The notes: a model not told the origin generated them from the sequence alone. A stretch of 64,000 nt of DNA from Rhizobium rhizogenes (GCF_002005205.3 NZ_CP019701.2:1364001-1428000); one strand, 5' to 3'. Shown: positions 1-10,501, numbered from the stretch's first letter. A program made the numbers and translations.

Positions 1-269
1 GCATCGGCCTGCACCTCGGTAAAGGCGATGGAATAGGCCGGATCGTCGCGGTCGATGGCGAGCCCGCGCACGGTGCCGACAGGAATGCCGTTAAAGCGCA
101 CCGGCGAGCCGACAGAAAGGCCGTTGGCGGAGCCGGGAATACGCACGACAAGCTGCGCCGTCGGGCCGCCACGGCCAAATTCCGCCATCCAGTACACGAA
201 GCCGAATGCGGCGGCGATCACGATCAGCGTGAAAATTCCGACTATGGTGTAGTTCGCCTTGGTTTCCAT
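1..269 (-). CDS. mlaD: MlaD-family (MCE domain) lipid transport protein, N-terminal part
   Basis: This is the substrate-binding MCE subunit of an Mla-type ABC transporter, which moves phospholipids between the outer and inner membranes. Only the first 89 codons are present; the gene continues past the left edge. The ATG at 269 gives a short cytoplasmic N-terminus, one membrane anchor (about residues 8-28, beginning YTIVGIFTLIVIAAAFGF) and then the start of the MCE domain, including the stretch GLSVGSPVRFNGIPVG that is typical of the family. It lies 7 bp after mlaF and continues the mlaE-mlaF-mlaD order, so it is the third gene of one operon. The family assignment is firm. Which lipid it handles is inferred from homology only. 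Confidence 0.9.
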   Translation of the reverse strand, partial: METKANYTIVGIFTLIVIAAAFGFVYWMAEFGRGGPTAQLVVRIPGSANGLSVGSPVRFNGIPVGTVRGLAIDRDDPAYSIAFTEVQAD

Positions 270-276
270 GCTTCTG

Positions 277-1113
277 TTACTCCACCGGATTTTCGTGTTT
301 GCCGTCCGGAAGAACGACAGAGCGTGCCCGTTTGCCGCGGAAATAGGACTGCACCCACGGGTCGTCGCAGGCGAACATGTCCTGCAATGTCCCTTCCACC
401 AGCACCTTCTTCTGGCCAAGAACCGCAATACGGTCACAGACGGAAAACAGGCTGTCGAGGTCGTGCGTCACCATATAGACGGTCAGGCCGAGCGAATCAC
501 GCAAGCGTGCGATGAGCATATCAAATTCCGCCGCCCCGATGGGATCGAGGCCGGATGTCGGCTCATCGAGGAAGACGAGGTCGGGATCGAGCGACAGCGC
601 CCGGGCGAGCGCCGCACGCTTGATCATGCCGCCTGACAGTTCCGACGGGTACTTGTCGCCGGCATCGGGCTTCAGGCCGACCATCTCGATCTTCAGATAG
701 GCAAGCTCGTCCATCAGCTTCTTCGGCAGGTCGAGATATTCCCGCATCGGCAGCTGGATGTTTTCCTTCACCGTCAGGCCGGAAAACAGCGCGCCCTGCT
801 GGAACAGCACACCGAGCCGCTGGTCGAGCATCATGCGGTCGTCTTCGCTCGCCTTGTCATAGTCGGTGCCGAGAATGCGGATCGCACCCGCCTGCCGCGG
901 CAGGAGCCGCAAAATCGCGCGCATCAACACGGATTTGCCCGCACCTGAGGGACCGATGAAGCCGAGGATTTCGCCGCGATAGACATCGAGATCGAGATTT
1001 TCGAGCACGTTGCGGCCGTTGAAACCAACGGTCACGCCCTCGACGGAAAGCACCACCTCGCGCCCGTCTTTCCCGGTTTTGGTCTCCTGCGGTGTCTGGT
1101 CCAGTTTCTCCAA
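277..1113 (-). CDS. mlaF: MlaF-type ABC transporter ATP-binding protein (TTG start)
   Basis: This is the ATPase of the Mla lipid transporter, acting on the cytoplasmic face with the MlaE permease. All ABC motifs are visible: Walker A GPSGAGKS, signature LSGGMIKRAALARAL and Walker B LVFLDEPTSGLD, followed by a switch histidine (MVTHDLDSL). I place the start at TTG 1113 because AGGGAGG lies a few bases upstream and the reading begins just past the mlaE stop, giving 278 residues. A GTG-type start at 1164 is possible but would overlap mlaE by about 40 bp and has no obvious ribosome site. The gene sits between mlaE and mlaD on the same strand with short gaps, so the three are very likely co-transcribed. 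Confidence 0.93.
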   Translation of the reverse strand: MEKLDQTPQETKTGKDGREVVLSVEGVTVGFNGRNVLENLDLDVYRGEILGFIGPSGAGKSVLMRAILRLLPRQAGAIRILGTDYDKASEDDRMMLDQRLGVLFQQGALFSGLTVKENIQLPMREYLDLPKKLMDELAYLKIEMVGLKPDAGDKYPSELSGGMIKRAALARALSLDPDLVFLDEPTSGLDPIGAAEFDMLIARLRDSLGLTVYMVTHDLDSLFSVCDRIAVLGQKKVLVEGTLQDMFACDDPWVQSYFRGKRARSVVLPDGKHENPVE

Positions 1114-1123
1114 CGCGCCCTCC

Positions 1124-2284
1124 CTAAAAATCGATGGCTGCGTAGAAGATGGCGAAAAGACCATCGACCAGAATGACGACGAAGATCGACTTCACCACCG
1201 AGGAGGTGACGTGCTGGCCGAGCGATTCCGCCGAACCGCCCACCTTCATGCCTTCCACCGCCGCGACGATGCCGATGATCAGCGCCATGAACGGCGCCTT
1301 GATCATGCCCGCCGCAATGGTCGATTCCTCGACCGCACCATGCAGGCGTGACAGGAACACCTCGAAAGTGATGCCGGAATAGGCAAAGGCCACGATGGCA
1401 GCACCAAAAAGCGCTGCAAAATTGGCGAGAATGGTCAAGAGCGGCAGTGCGATGGTGAGCGCCACCAGCCGCGGAAACACCAGCACGCCGACCGGGTTGA
1501 GACCGATCACCTTCAGCGCGTCGATTTCCTCGCGCATCTTCATCGAGCCGATTTCCGCCGTGATCGCGCTGCCGGAACGGCCGGCGATCATGATCGCGGT
1601 CAGAAGCACACCGATTTCGCGCAGTTGCAGAATGCCGACGAGATCGACGACAAAGACTTCCGCGCCGAAATATCTGAGCTGGAACGCGCCCTGCTGGGCG
1701 ATGATCGCACCGATCAGGAACGACATCAGCATGATGATCGGCACGGCGCGCACGCCCATATGGTCGATCTGGTTGACGATCGCCGCCGGCGATACGCCGC
1801 GCCCGCGCCCGAGCTTCATCTGCGCGCCGCGCACGGCGGAGCCGAGAATATACATGCCCGCCAGGAAATCCGCGCCGTTCTGGATGACGGCCTGACCGAT
1901 CGGCGCAAAAATACGCTCCACCAGCCCCGGCCTGGCGACGGGCTCGGCCTGCATCTCCGCCTTGTCAGGCAATTGGCCGATGACGTCCTCGATCCGGTCG
2001 TTGCCGGTGAGTGTGACAGTCGCGCCGTTCGCCTCCAGATCCTTGCGCAGGCGCTGGATGATCCAGGCACCCGTCGTGTCGATGGCTTCGACAGCGGAAA
2101 GATCAATTTCGACAGAACCGCCGGATTTGCTTTTTTCAATCCTGTCGAGGTTCTCGAAAATGCCGGAGAGATTGCTGTTGCGCCAGGAGCCGCTCATGAC
2201 ATAACGCAAGCCGCCGCCGGAGACGGAACCGTCTTCGGTGATTGCGGCCGGGTTCGCCTGTTGCCGTGTGTCCTGTTCTTGCAT
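1124..2284 (-). CDS. mlaE: MlaE-family permease fused to an N-terminal STAS domain
   Basis: This is the integral-membrane permease of the Mla lipid transporter. The first ~110 residues form a STAS domain (VEIDLSAVEAIDTTGAW), equivalent to the separate MlaB protein of enterobacteria. The remaining ~270 residues are the MlaE permease with several hydrophobic segments and the conserved region around SFLIGAIIAQQGAFQL and REIGVLLTAIMIAGRSGSA. The start at ATG 2284 is preceded by CGGAG at a normal distance and gives 386 residues; longer in-frame starts up to 2371 have no ribosome site. It is first in the operon with mlaF and mlaD. The STAS-MlaE fusion is the usual rhizobial arrangement, so no separate mlaB is expected nearby. 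Confidence 0.92.
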   Translation of the reverse strand: MQEQDTRQQANPAAITEDGSVSGGGLRYVMSGSWRNSNLSGIFENLDRIEKSKSGGSVEIDLSAVEAIDTTGAWIIQRLRKDLEANGATVTLTGNDRIEDVIGQLPDKAEMQAEPVARPGLVERIFAPIGQAVIQNGADFLAGMYILGSAVRGAQMKLGRGRGVSPAAIVNQIDHMGVRAVPIIMLMSFLIGAIIAQQGAFQLRYFGAEVFVVDLVGILQLREIGVLLTAIMIAGRSGSAITAEIGSMKMREEIDALKVIGLNPVGVLVFPRLVALTIALPLLTILANFAALFGAAIVAFAYSGITFEVFLSRLHGAVEESTIAAGMIKAPFMALIIGIVAAVEGMKVGGSAESLGQHVTSSVVKSIFVVILVDGLFAIFYAAIDF

Positions 2285-2427
2285 AATGCTCCGAGCGAGT
2301 GCAGCCGTCACGAGATTCTTAAAGGTTTCATAACGTTTTGGCCTCCGGCAAGCCACAGTGACAGCTGACAATTCGTGATAAATTTGGCGTCATGTGTCTT
2401 TTGCCGCCCAATCGGAAGTGAAAAAAT

Positions 2428-3411
2428 ATGCCCCGTTACCTGCAAGCCACAACAGAACGCTTCCCCGTCGCCGGCAGTTTCACCATCTCACGCGGCACCC
2501 GCACGCATGCGGATGTCGTAACGTGCATCATCCGCGAAGGTTCCTTCACCGGCAGAGGCGAATGTGTGCCCTATCCGCGTTACGGCGAAAGCATCAAGGG
2601 TGTTCTTGCCGATATCGAAGCGATGGCCGAGCGGGTCGCCGCCGGCCTGACGCGGCAGGAATTGCAGCTGGCAATGAAGCCGGGTGCGGCCCGCAATGCG
2701 GTGGATTGCGCGCTCTGGGACCTCGAGGCCAAGATCAGCGGCAGGGGCGCCGCCGAGCAGGTTCTCGGACAGGCGGCAAAACCGCTTGTCACAGCCTATA
2801 CGATCTCGCTTGCCGACCCCGAAACCATGGCCGCGAAGACCGCGGAGAATGCAGGCCGCCCACTTCTCAAGATCAAGACCGGCACCACAGACGACGAAGC
2901 CCGCCTGCGCGCCGTGCGCGCCGCAGCACCCGAAGCGCGTATCATCATCGATGCCAATGAAGGCTGGAACGATGATAATATCGAATATTATCTGCGGCTT
3001 GCGGCGGAACTGAAGATATCGCTGATCGAGCAGCCGTTGCCGGCCAGCAAGGATATGATCCTTTCCCGCATCGATCACCCGGTACTGATCTGCGCCGACG
3101 AAAGCGTGCATTCGACCAAGGACCTAGCCGGCCTGCGCGACCGTTACGATGCGATCAACATCAAGCTCGACAAGACCGGCGGCCTCACCGAAGCGCTTGT
3201 CATGAAAACGGAGGCCGAACGGCTCGGTTTCACCATCATGGTCGGCTGCATGCTCGGCACCTCGCTCGGCATGGCCCCTGCGGTGCTGGCAGCCCAAGGC
3301 ACAGCCTTTGCCGATCTCGACGGGCCGCTGTTGTTGGCGCAGGATCGGGAGCCTGGGCTGGTTTATGAGGGTTCGCTGGTTTATCCGGCGCCGCCGGAAT
3401 TGTGGGGGTAG
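2428..3411 (+). CDS. dgcA: Dipeptide epimerase / N-acetyl-D-Glu racemase-type enolase-superfamily enzyme
   Basis: This 327-residue member of the enolase superfamily belongs to the muconate-lactonizing/dipeptide-epimerase branch. Catalytic features are in order: the KxK base in LLKIKTG (about residue 150), metal ligands DANEGW, IEQPLP and CADES, and the second base in INIKLDKTGG. Relatives racemize L-Ala-D/L-Glu, or N-acetyl-D-glutamate in the DgcA group; the sequence alone does not decide between these substrates. It runs divergently from the mlaE operon, and the shared 143-bp gap probably holds both promoters. No peptidoglycan-recycling partner lies next to it. The family call is strong; the gene symbol is tentative. 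Confidence 0.82.
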   Translation: MPRYLQATTERFPVAGSFTISRGTRTHADVVTCIIREGSFTGRGECVPYPRYGESIKGVLADIEAMAERVAAGLTRQELQLAMKPGAARNAVDCALWDLEAKISGRGAAEQVLGQAAKPLVTAYTISLADPETMAAKTAENAGRPLLKIKTGTTDDEARLRAVRAAAPEARIIIDANEGWNDDNIEYYLRLAAELKISLIEQPLPASKDMILSRIDHPVLICADESVHSTKDLAGLRDRYDAINIKLDKTGGLTEALVMKTEAERLGFTIMVGCMLGTSLGMAPAVLAAQGTAFADLDGPLLLAQDREPGLVYEGSLVYPAPPELWG

Positions 3412-3516
3412 AACTCTCGCCAAGGGTCCGCACTGGGTTGGTGTCGAGAGGCTACATTCGCACCATCTCTCCGGTGCCTCACCGGAAGGTTCCTGAGAAG
3501 GCTCTAGAGCCTAACC

Positions 3517-3634
3517 TCCGTCGTGCCGGACCTGATCCGGCATCCAGCCACGGCGCGTCTGCGCCGCGAGAAATAGGTCTCACACGATCAAAGACTTGAT
3601 CGCACTGGATCCCGGCTCAGGGCCGGGATGACGG
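3517..3634. repeat. Dispersed two-arm palindromic intergenic repeat, family A, copy 1
   Basis: This element of about 118 bp begins with a hairpin-forming arm (GCCGGACCTGATCCGGC) and ends with a second arm (CCCGGCTCAGGGCCGGGATG). The middle contains GCGCGTCTGCGCCGCG. Similar elements occur near 18.1, 23.3, 47.0, 49.9, 55.1 and 58.7 kb, always between genes. It fills most of the gap between dgcA and the convergent phosphoesterase gene, where I see no gene. Confidence 0.75.
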
Positions 3635-3709
3635 TATGCGGATGCTACAATTTTTGCCCAACACTTCGTTTACAGGTGAGCCTACCATCCGCCCAACCAA
3701 ACGCCCCAA

Positions 3710-4549
3710 TCAGGCCGCATGCTTGCCGATCAGCCCCGGAATATCCACCGGCTCCATCTCGTCCGATGCCTGACCGGCGGTGGCATCGCTGGTCTGCATC
3801 CAGGTGATCAGCTCGAAGCTGCCATCGGCGTTTTCGGCGATCGCCGTGCAGCTTTCCACCCAGTCGCCGGTATTGATGTAGCGGATGCCGTCCATGTCTT
3901 CCATGACAGCATGGTGAATATGGCCACAGATCACGCCGTCGACATTGTTGCGCCGCGCCTCTTCGGCCACCACGCGCTGGAATTCGCCGATGAAGTTGAC
4001 GGCGTGCTTGACCTGCAGCTTGGCCCAGGCCGAAAACGACCAGTAAGGCAGGCCGATGCGGCGGCGCACGGCGGCAATGGCGATGTTGATGGCGATCGCC
4101 GCGTCATAGGCCCAGTCGCCGAGATAGGCGAGCAGGCGGGCATTGCGCACCACCACGTCGAACTCGTCGCCATGGATGATGAGGTATTTCTTGCCGTCGG
4201 CCGCCTCGTGGATCATGCGCTCGGCCACTTCGATGCCGCCGAAATGCATGCCGGGGAATTCCCGCAGGAACTCATCGTGGTTGCCGGGAATATAGACGAT
4301 GCGCGTTCCCTTGCGGGCCTTGCGCAGGAGCTTCTGCACCACGTCGTTGCAGCCCTGCGGCCAGTACCAGCTGCGGCGCAGGCGCCAGCCGTCGACGATG
4401 TCGCCGACAAGGATGATCGTCTCGGCTTCGTGATACTTTAGGAAGTCGAGCAGGAAATCCGTCTTGGCCGCCTTGGAGCCAAGATGAATGTCCGAAATGA
4501 AAAGCGTTCTGAACTGTCTGGTTTCGATTTGACCGGCCACGGATTTCAT
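3710..4549 (-). CDS. Calcineurin-like phosphoesterase, UDP-2,3-diacylglucosamine diphosphatase (LpxH) type
   Basis: This 279-residue metallophosphoesterase has all the expected metal-binding blocks: SDIHLG (about residue 19), VGDIVDGW, IPGNHDEFL, HGDEFD and ICGHIHHAV. Proteins of this group are annotated as UDP-2,3-diacylglucosamine pyrophosphatases, which make lipid X in lipid A synthesis. Many alphaproteobacteria use the unrelated LpxI for that step, so this protein may instead act on another phospholipid or nucleotide substrate. There is no signal peptide. It is a single gene on the minus strand, followed by a repeat element and divergent from maeB. The enzyme class is firm; the substrate is uncertain. 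Confidence 0.78.
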   Translation of the reverse strand: MKSVAGQIETRQFRTLFISDIHLGSKAAKTDFLLDFLKYHEAETIILVGDIVDGWRLRRSWYWPQGCNDVVQKLLRKARKGTRIVYIPGNHDEFLREFPGMHFGGIEVAERMIHEAADGKKYLIIHGDEFDVVVRNARLLAYLGDWAYDAAIAINIAIAAVRRRIGLPYWSFSAWAKLQVKHAVNFIGEFQRVVAEEARRNNVDGVICGHIHHAVMEDMDGIRYINTGDWVESCTAIAENADGSFELITWMQTSDATAGQASDEMEPVDIPGLIGKHAA

Positions 4550-4763
4550 CCCCCTGTTCGGTTGCGTCCCTGCGGCTTTCTCACCTCTCAGAACCAGACT
4601 CGTGTTTCAGCAACATGACAGAGACGGTTTTTTGTATGGAATATGACGAAGCGCTTCACGAAAACGCGAATAAGCCATGCGCGCATTTGCATGAGCACGG
4701 GGCAAATAACGGCTGTACCGCGGGGAAGTTTGTTGTATTCAGGGGGCCGGAATTGAACCAGAC

Positions 4764-7094
4764 ATGACGGTGGAAGACATGACCTCTCACGATAAGAACA
4801 ACACGCCCGCCAACGCGGCCAAGGCCGACATCGAGGAACAGGCGCTCTTTTTCCACCGCTATCCCCGCCCCGGCAAGCTGGAAATCCAGGCGACCAAGCC
4901 GCTCGGCAACCAGCGCGATCTGGCGCTGGCCTATTCGCCGGGTGTCGCCGCACCCTGCCTCGCCATCCATGAGAACCCTGAAATGGCGGCGGATTATACC
5001 GCCCGCGCCAATCTCGTCGCCGTCATCTCCAACGGCACGGCGGTGCTTGGCCTTGGCAATATCGGCCCGCTCGCCTCCAAGCCCGTGATGGAAGGCAAGG
5101 CCGTCCTCTTCAAGAAATTCGCCGGTATCGACGTTTTCGATATCGAAATCGACGCACCAGGCATCAACGACATGGTCTCCACCATCGCGGCGCTGGAGCC
5201 CACCTTCGGCGGCATCAACCTTGAGGACATCAAGGCGCCGGAATGTTTCGAGGTGGAACGCCAGCTGCGCGAGAAGATGAATATCCCCGTCTTCCACGAT
5301 GACCAGCACGGCACCGCGATCATCGTCGCCGCCGCCGTCACCAACGCGCTGGAACTCGCCGGCAAGTCGCTCTCCAGTGTCAAGATCGTCGCGTCGGGCG
5401 CCGGTGCTGCGGCGCTTGCCTGCCTCAACCTGCTTGTCTCCATGGGCGCGAAAAAGGAAAACATCTGGGTCCACGACATCGAAGGCCTCGTTTATGACGG
5501 CCGCAACACGCTGATGGATGAGTGGAAGGAAGTTTACGCCCAGAAGACCGACAAGCGCGTGCTGGCCGAAACCATCGACGGCGCAGACGTTTTCCTCGGC
5601 CTTTCCGCCGCCGGCGTCTTGAAGCCGGAACTGCTGGAGCGCATGGCGGAAAACCCGCTCATTCTCGCGCTTGCCAACCCCAAGCCCGAAATCATGCCGG
5701 AAGAGGCGCGCGCCGCCCGCCCGGACGCGATGATCTGCACCGGCCGTTCGGATTTCCCGAACCAGGTCAACAACGTGCTCTGCTTCCCCTATATCTTCCG
5801 CGGCGCGCTGGATTGCGGCGCGACGACGATCAACGAGGAAATGAAGATGGCCGCCGTGCAGGCCATCGCCGAGTTGGCACGCGAGGAAGTCTCCGAAGTC
5901 GCGGCAAAAGCCTATAGCGGCGAAACCCCGGTCTTCGGCCCGAACTACCTCATCCCCTCGCCCTTCGATCCGCGCCTTATCCTGCGTATCGCGCCCGCCG
6001 TTGCCCGCGCTGCCGCCGCAAGCGGCGTCGCCGCCCGGCCGATCACCGATTTCGAAGCCTATCTCGACCAGCTGAACCGTTTCGTCTGGCGCTCCGGCTT
6101 CATCATGAAGCCGGTCTTCAATGCCGCGAAAGCCGCCGAAAAGAAGCGCATCATCTTTGCCGAAGGCGAAGACGAACGCGTGCTGCGCGCCGCCCAGGTG
6201 CTCCTGGAAGAAGGCACCGGCATCCCGATCCTCATCGGCCGTCCGCAGATCATCGAAACGCGCCTGAAGCGCTTCGGCCTGCGCATCCGTCCGCATACGG
6301 ATTTCGCCGTGGTCAATCCGGAAGACGATCCGCGCTACCGCGACTATGTCGATGACTATTTCGCCCTCGTCGGCCGCGTCGGCATCAACCCGGAAGCCGC
6401 ACGCACCATCGTGCGCACCAACACCACGGTCATCGGCGCGCTGTCGGTGAAGCGCGGCGAAGCGGATGCGCTGATCTGCGGTCTCGAAGGCCGTTACGAC
6501 CGCCACCTGCGCGACGTGAACCAGATCATCGGCAAGCAGGAAGGCGTGCGCTCCTTCGCCGGCCTCAGCCTGCTCATCACCCAGCAGGGTGCGCTGTTCC
6601 TCACCGATACTTTCGTGAACTATGACCCGACCTCCGAGGAAGTGGCGGAAATGGCCATTCTCGCGGCCAAGGAAATCCGCCGCTTCGGCATCACGCCCAA
6701 GATCGCGCTCGCCAGCCATTCCAATTTCGGCTCGCGCGATTCCGAAAGCGCCCGCAAGATGCGCCGCGCCCTGAAGATCGTGCAGGAAGCCGCACCGGAA
6801 CTGGAAGTGGACGGCGAAATGCAGGGCGGCTCGGCACTGTCCGAAGCACTGCGCAAGCGCGCCATGCCCAACAGCGTGCTGACCGGCGAGGCGAACCTGC
6901 TGGTCTTCCCGAACCTCGATGCCGCCAACATCACGCTCGGCGTCACCCGCACGCTGACGGAGGGCCTGCATGTCGGCCCGATCCTGCTCGGCACGGCCCT
7001 GCCCGCCCATATCCTGTCGCCCAGCGTCACCTCGCGCGGCGTCGTCAACATGGCAGCGTTTGCCGTAGTGCAGGCCTCGCATCCTTCGGTGTGA
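4764..7094 (+). CDS. maeB: Malic enzyme fused to a phosphotransacetylase-like domain
   Basis: This enzyme oxidatively decarboxylates malate to pyruvate, feeding acetyl-CoA during growth on dicarboxylates. The first ~430 residues are the catalytic domain, with YSPGVAAPC, the metal-binding region FHDDQHGTA and a nucleotide-binding [11 protein letters not shown]. The last ~330 residues resemble phosphate acetyltransferase ([15 protein letters not shown]), a regulatory domain typical of the long proteobacterial enzymes of 750-780 residues. The sequence does not clearly separate the NAD (Dme) and NADP (Tme) forms. The start could be ATG 4764 or ATG 4779; the latter has a better GGTGGAAG ribosome site. 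It is monocistronic, with a hairpin 31 bp downstream. Confidence 0.93.
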   Translation: MTVEDMTSHDKNNTPANAAKADIEEQALFFHRYPRPGKLEIQATKPLGNQRDLALAYSPGVAAPCLAIHENPEMAADYTARANLVAVISNGTAVLGLGNIGPLASKPVMEGKAVLFKKFAGIDVFDIEIDAPGINDMVSTIAALEPTFGGINLEDIKAPECFEVERQLREKMNIPVFHDDQHGTAIIVAAAVTNALELAGKSLSSVKIVASGAGAAALACLNLLVSMGAKKENIWVHDIEGLVYDGRNTLMDEWKEVYAQKTDKRVLAETIDGADVFLGLSAAGVLKPELLERMAENPLILALANPKPEIMPEEARAARPDAMICTGRSDFPNQVNNVLCFPYIFRGALDCGATTINEEMKMAAVQAIAELAREEVSEVAAKAYSGETPVFGPNYLIPSPFDPRLILRIAPAVARAAAASGVAARPITDFEAYLDQLNRFVWRSGFIMKPVFNAAKAAEKKRIIFAEGEDERVLRAAQVLLEEGTGIPILIGRPQIIETRLKRFGLRIRPHTDFAVVNPEDDPRYRDYVDDYFALVGRVGINPEAARTIVRTNTTVIGALSVKRGEADALICGLEGRYDRHLRDVNQIIGKQEGVRSFAGLSLLITQQGALFLTDTFVNYDPTSEEVAEMAILAAKEIRRFGITPKIALASHSNFGSRDSESARKMRRALKIVQEAAPELEVDGEMQGGSALSEALRKRAMPNSVLTGEANLLVFPNLDAANITLGVTRTLTEGLHVGPILLGTALPAHILSPSVTSRGVVNMAAFAVVQASHPSV

Positions 7095-7125
7095 TAGAGG
7101 CCGCATTAACGCAATTTTGAACAGG

Positions 7126-7158
7126 CTGTTGCCGCCTTGCGGCAACAGCTTATGTTAT
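7126..7158 (+). terminator. Probable terminator hairpin after maeB
   Basis: A perfect 10-bp stem (GCTGTTGCCG / CGGCAACAGC) with a 5-base loop is followed by a T-rich but interrupted tail (TTATGTTATCTT). It lies 31 bp after the maeB stop and before the next gene, which fits a factor-independent terminator of moderate strength. Confidence 0.65.
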
Positions 7159-7230
7159 CTTCCTGAAACACGGATTTCGTGAAGTATAACACCCCTGCCA
7201 CCGGCTGGGGACATCGAACGGATCGCACAA

Positions 7231-8331
7231 TTGACCCGGCGCAGCCGCATCATCGGCCTCCTGCTTCCCCTTGTTTTCCTTGCCCCGGCCGCCACTTTCG
7301 CGGATCAGGTCTGCGATACGCTTTATGCGCAATTGCGCGAACCGCCGCGTGTCATCGGCAATACGGCCGAGGTTCGGCGTTACGCCAATGCGCTCGCCCG
7401 CCAGAACATCGTCATCCGCAAGATCAGGAACGACCTGCGCAGCTATGGCTGCTCATCCGGCAGCGTCGTTGTCTACGGCAACCCCAATGCCGGCCTCTGC
7501 ACCGAGATCGGCGATGCGCTGGCGGATGCCGAAGCCGAACGCGACGCCATCATCCGCGACCGCGACGATGCCATGGCGGCGGCGCGCAGTGACGACGGCG
7601 ACATCAGGCGCCAGCGCATTCTCGCGGCCCTCGATGCCAATGGCTGCAGCCCCGCAGAAGATATCAACCCGCAAGTGTCGCCTGCGCCCGATGTGAGGCG
7701 TTATCCCGATGCCTTCCGGCAGAACGGTGGTGAGCCGGGACAGGCGGGACTATCGCCCTACCCCAACGCCGCCACCGAGGGCGGGCTTCGCACACTCTGC
7801 GTGCGCACCTGCGACGGCTCGTTTTTCCCGATCGCCTCCAACGCTTCGCCGCTCGATTTCCGCGCTCAGGCGGAGCAGTGCCAGAAAATGTGCCCGGGCA
7901 CACAGACCGAGCTTTATTTTCACTCCATGACGGATCAGGAAACCGCCGACATGGTCTCCGCCGAAACCGGCAAACCCTACAAGGACCTGCCAACCGCCTT
8001 CGCCTACAGGAACGCCTCGGCAAAAGCGCCCGGCTGCGCCTGCAACATGGCCGCCTATCACGAGGACATGCAGAAGCAGGAAGAGGCCGCCCGGCCGGAA
8101 TCCGAAAAGCCCTATTCCGGCATCACCAGAATTCCATCACCGCAAGGTGACAAGCCCCGGAAACCCGCCGAACAACAGGCCGCAAAGCCGCCGGAGCAAC
8201 CCGTTCCTGAACGCGACTATGATCCGAACGACACCAGGGTGCGCGTCATCGGCCCGAAATTCCTGCCTGACCAGACGGGCCGGATCGACCTGAAGAACCC
8301 GGCTCTGAAGGGCATTCAGCCACAGCAGTGA
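7231..8331 (+). CDS. DUF2865 domain secreted protein (TTG start)
   Basis: This 366-residue protein of unknown function begins with a clear signal peptide (RRSRIIGLLLPLVFLAPA, cleavage likely after ATFA), so it should be exported. The body matches the DUF2865 pattern: a charged coiled-coil-like segment (about residues 75-125) and then a cysteine-containing region (LCVRTCDGSFFPI, CQKMCPGT, APGCACNM) whose paired cysteines suggest disulfides in the periplasm. The C-terminus is proline- and lysine-rich (residues about 290-340) and looks disordered. The only plausible start is TTG 7231. There is no operon partner. DUF2865 proteins are common in Rhizobiales and have no established role that I know of. 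Confidence 0.82.
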   Translation: MTRRSRIIGLLLPLVFLAPAATFADQVCDTLYAQLREPPRVIGNTAEVRRYANALARQNIVIRKIRNDLRSYGCSSGSVVVYGNPNAGLCTEIGDALADAEAERDAIIRDRDDAMAAARSDDGDIRRQRILAALDANGCSPAEDINPQVSPAPDVRRYPDAFRQNGGEPGQAGLSPYPNAATEGGLRTLCVRTCDGSFFPIASNASPLDFRAQAEQCQKMCPGTQTELYFHSMTDQETADMVSAETGKPYKDLPTAFAYRNASAKAPGCACNMAAYHEDMQKQEEAARPESEKPYSGITRIPSPQGDKPRKPAEQQAAKPPEQPVPERDYDPNDTRVRVIGPKFLPDQTGRIDLKNPALKGIQPQQ

Positions 8332-8373
8332 AATCTCTTCCGCCCGCGCAACGGGGCGAGCGCGCGAGGCGTA

Positions 8374-8498
8374 TTTCTTCTCCCCGAGGGGGAGAAGTCC
8401 GCGGCAGCGGGATGAGGGAGCGAGGGTAGAGATATACCGGGAACTAGCCCCCTCATCCGACCCTTCGGGCCACCGTCTCCCCGGCCGGGGAGAAGAAA
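8374..8498. repeat. Intergenic palindromic repeat, family C, copy 1
   Basis: This 125-bp element starts with TTTCTTCTCCCCGAGGGGGA and ends with the complementary TCTCCCCGGCCGGGGAGAAG. Internal arms GGGATGAGGG and CCCTCATCCGACCCTTCGGG also pair. A closely related copy lies at 11140-11262. It occupies the gap between the convergent DUF2865 and bluB genes and may act as a bidirectional terminator. Confidence 0.75.
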
Positions 8499-8601
8499 CG
8501 CGCGGCCGCCGCTGCGCCAAAAAGCAGCGTTTCCTCTCCTCCGCCATCATGCCCAAACATGCGTTGTGAAACGAGCGGCGACTCTATGCGCATCACATCC
8601 C

Positions 8602-9321
<720 letters not shown>

Positions 9322-9426
9322 TTAACCCCAACAATGCGGGCGCGCGGATGCCGAAACCATGCCGGTTTTCGCATGCACGACGCGCCTCTTCAGCAACCTG
9401 CCGCCGTCCGCGCGGTTCGGTCTATC

Positions 9427-9595
9427 CTGCCAGGCCGGTCTTCTGACTCGGCTTCATCCGCCCTCTTCGCCTTCCCGAATGACTTCAGTGGCTTGTGAAA
9501 AGAGCATCCGCCTCACAGCGCTGGGCACGTTCCGGTTTCTCACCGGATTCCCGATTCTCCCGCCGCAAGGGCGGGCACCTGACTGAGGAAGCTAT
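9427..9595 (-). promoter_or_regulatory. Cobalamin (AdoCbl) riboswitch upstream of bluB
   Basis: Reading the minus strand, the order of conserved cobalamin-aptamer elements is: GGTGCCCGCC with its hairpin, GGGAATCCGGTGAGAAACCG, CCAGCGCTGTGAGGCGGA, the B12 box AAGCCACTG (complement of 9486-9492) and the closing AGACCGGCCTGGCAG. The leader runs straight toward bluB on the same strand. In this family ligand binding normally sequesters the ribosome site or promotes termination; the sequence does not show which mechanism operates here. Confidence 0.93.
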
Positions 9596-9670
9596 GAGCA
9601 AGAAGGCTTGCGAATGCAAGTATCGCGAGGCCGGTGCGGCAATGTGACCTTAACGAAACCCAAAATCGCA

Positions 9671-10501
9671 TTACGCCACAGGGAAATAACGCACATAAGC
9701 GAATTCATCACCGTCCGGCGACCAGTTGGGCGAGTTCATCGTGCCCTGCCCGCCGAAAAGCGCAAACAGCGTTTCGACATTGCCGCCATCCATATCCATC
9801 AGCCGCACCCGCACATCGAGATCACGCGGATGGTCGAAAACGTCGCCGTCATAGGAGACGAACACCACCTTGTCCCCTTTGGGAGACGGGTGCGGAAACC
9901 AGTCACCATAGGAACTGTCGGTGATGCGCTCCACAGCGGAGCCATCCACCCGCACCCGCCAGATCTGCATCAGCCCGGTGCGGCTGGAATTGAAATAGAC
10001 CCACGCACCGTCAGGCGAATAATCCGGCCCGTCATTGCGGCCCTCGCCATGGGTCAGGCGTGTCTCGATGCCACTCTCTATATCCATGGAATAGATGTCG
10101 AAGACCTGATCGCGAATGCCGCAATAGGCGAAGCTCTTCCCGTCCGGCGCCCAGCCATGCCAGTAGGAAGGGAGGTTCTTCGTCATCAGCCTTGGCGCAC
10201 CGCCCGCCGATGGTAGAAGATAAATGGCGCTTTTGCCGAATTCCACCTTGTCGGAAATGGCATAAAGCGAACCGTCAGGCGAAATGCCGTGGTCGTTGTT
10301 GCATTGCGTCGCAAAGCCGGTATCGACCTTCTCCGGTGAGGCATCACCGGATGGGGACAGACGATAGAGCAATCCCTCGCTGTTCAACAGCAGATATTTG
10401 CCATCCGGCGACCAGTTCGGCGCTTCGAACAGCTCCGGCGTCTGCCACACCACCCGCATCTGACGGGTGCGGATGTTGAAGATTTCGATGGAACTGCGCA
10501 T
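9671..10501 (-). CDS. TolB-like beta-propeller (PD40 repeat) protein
   Basis: The protein has 276 residues and consists almost entirely of TolB/WD40-like PD40 repeats: APNWSPDGKYLLLNS, GISPDGSLYAISD, GWAPDGKSFAYCG, DYSPDGAWVYFNSS, HPSPKGDKVVFVSYDG and NSPNWSPDGDEFAYV. It should fold as a beta-propeller. No signal peptide is visible with this start, so unlike TolB it is probably cytoplasmic. I chose ATG 10501 because GGGAGG stands just upstream. Longer in-frame versions up to 10741 would add basic, low-quality sequence that overlaps the divergent VOC gene. The specific function is unknown; relatives are listed as TolB-family or biopolymer-transport-like proteins. Confidence 0.75.
   Translation of the reverse strand: MRSSIEIFNIRTRQMRVVWQTPELFEAPNWSPDGKYLLLNSEGLLYRLSPSGDASPEKVDTGFATQCNNDHGISPDGSLYAISDKVEFGKSAIYLLPSAGGAPRLMTKNLPSYWHGWAPDGKSFAYCGIRDQVFDIYSMDIESGIETRLTHGEGRNDGPDYSPDGAWVYFNSSRTGLMQIWRVRVDGSAVERITDSSYGDWFPHPSPKGDKVVFVSYDGDVFDHPRDLDVRVRLMDMDGGNVETLFALFGGQGTMNSPNWSPDGDEFAYVRYFPVA

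Noticed and set aside
4656..7145. Very long open frame (829 codons) antisense to maeB
   Set aside because: It mirrors the maeB codons, is His/Arg/Asp-rich as such shadows are, has no ribosome site or domain, and maeB is certain.
9420..9600. Plus-strand frame across the riboswitch as a small gene
   Set aside because: The conserved cobalamin-aptamer elements on the minus strand explain the sequence.
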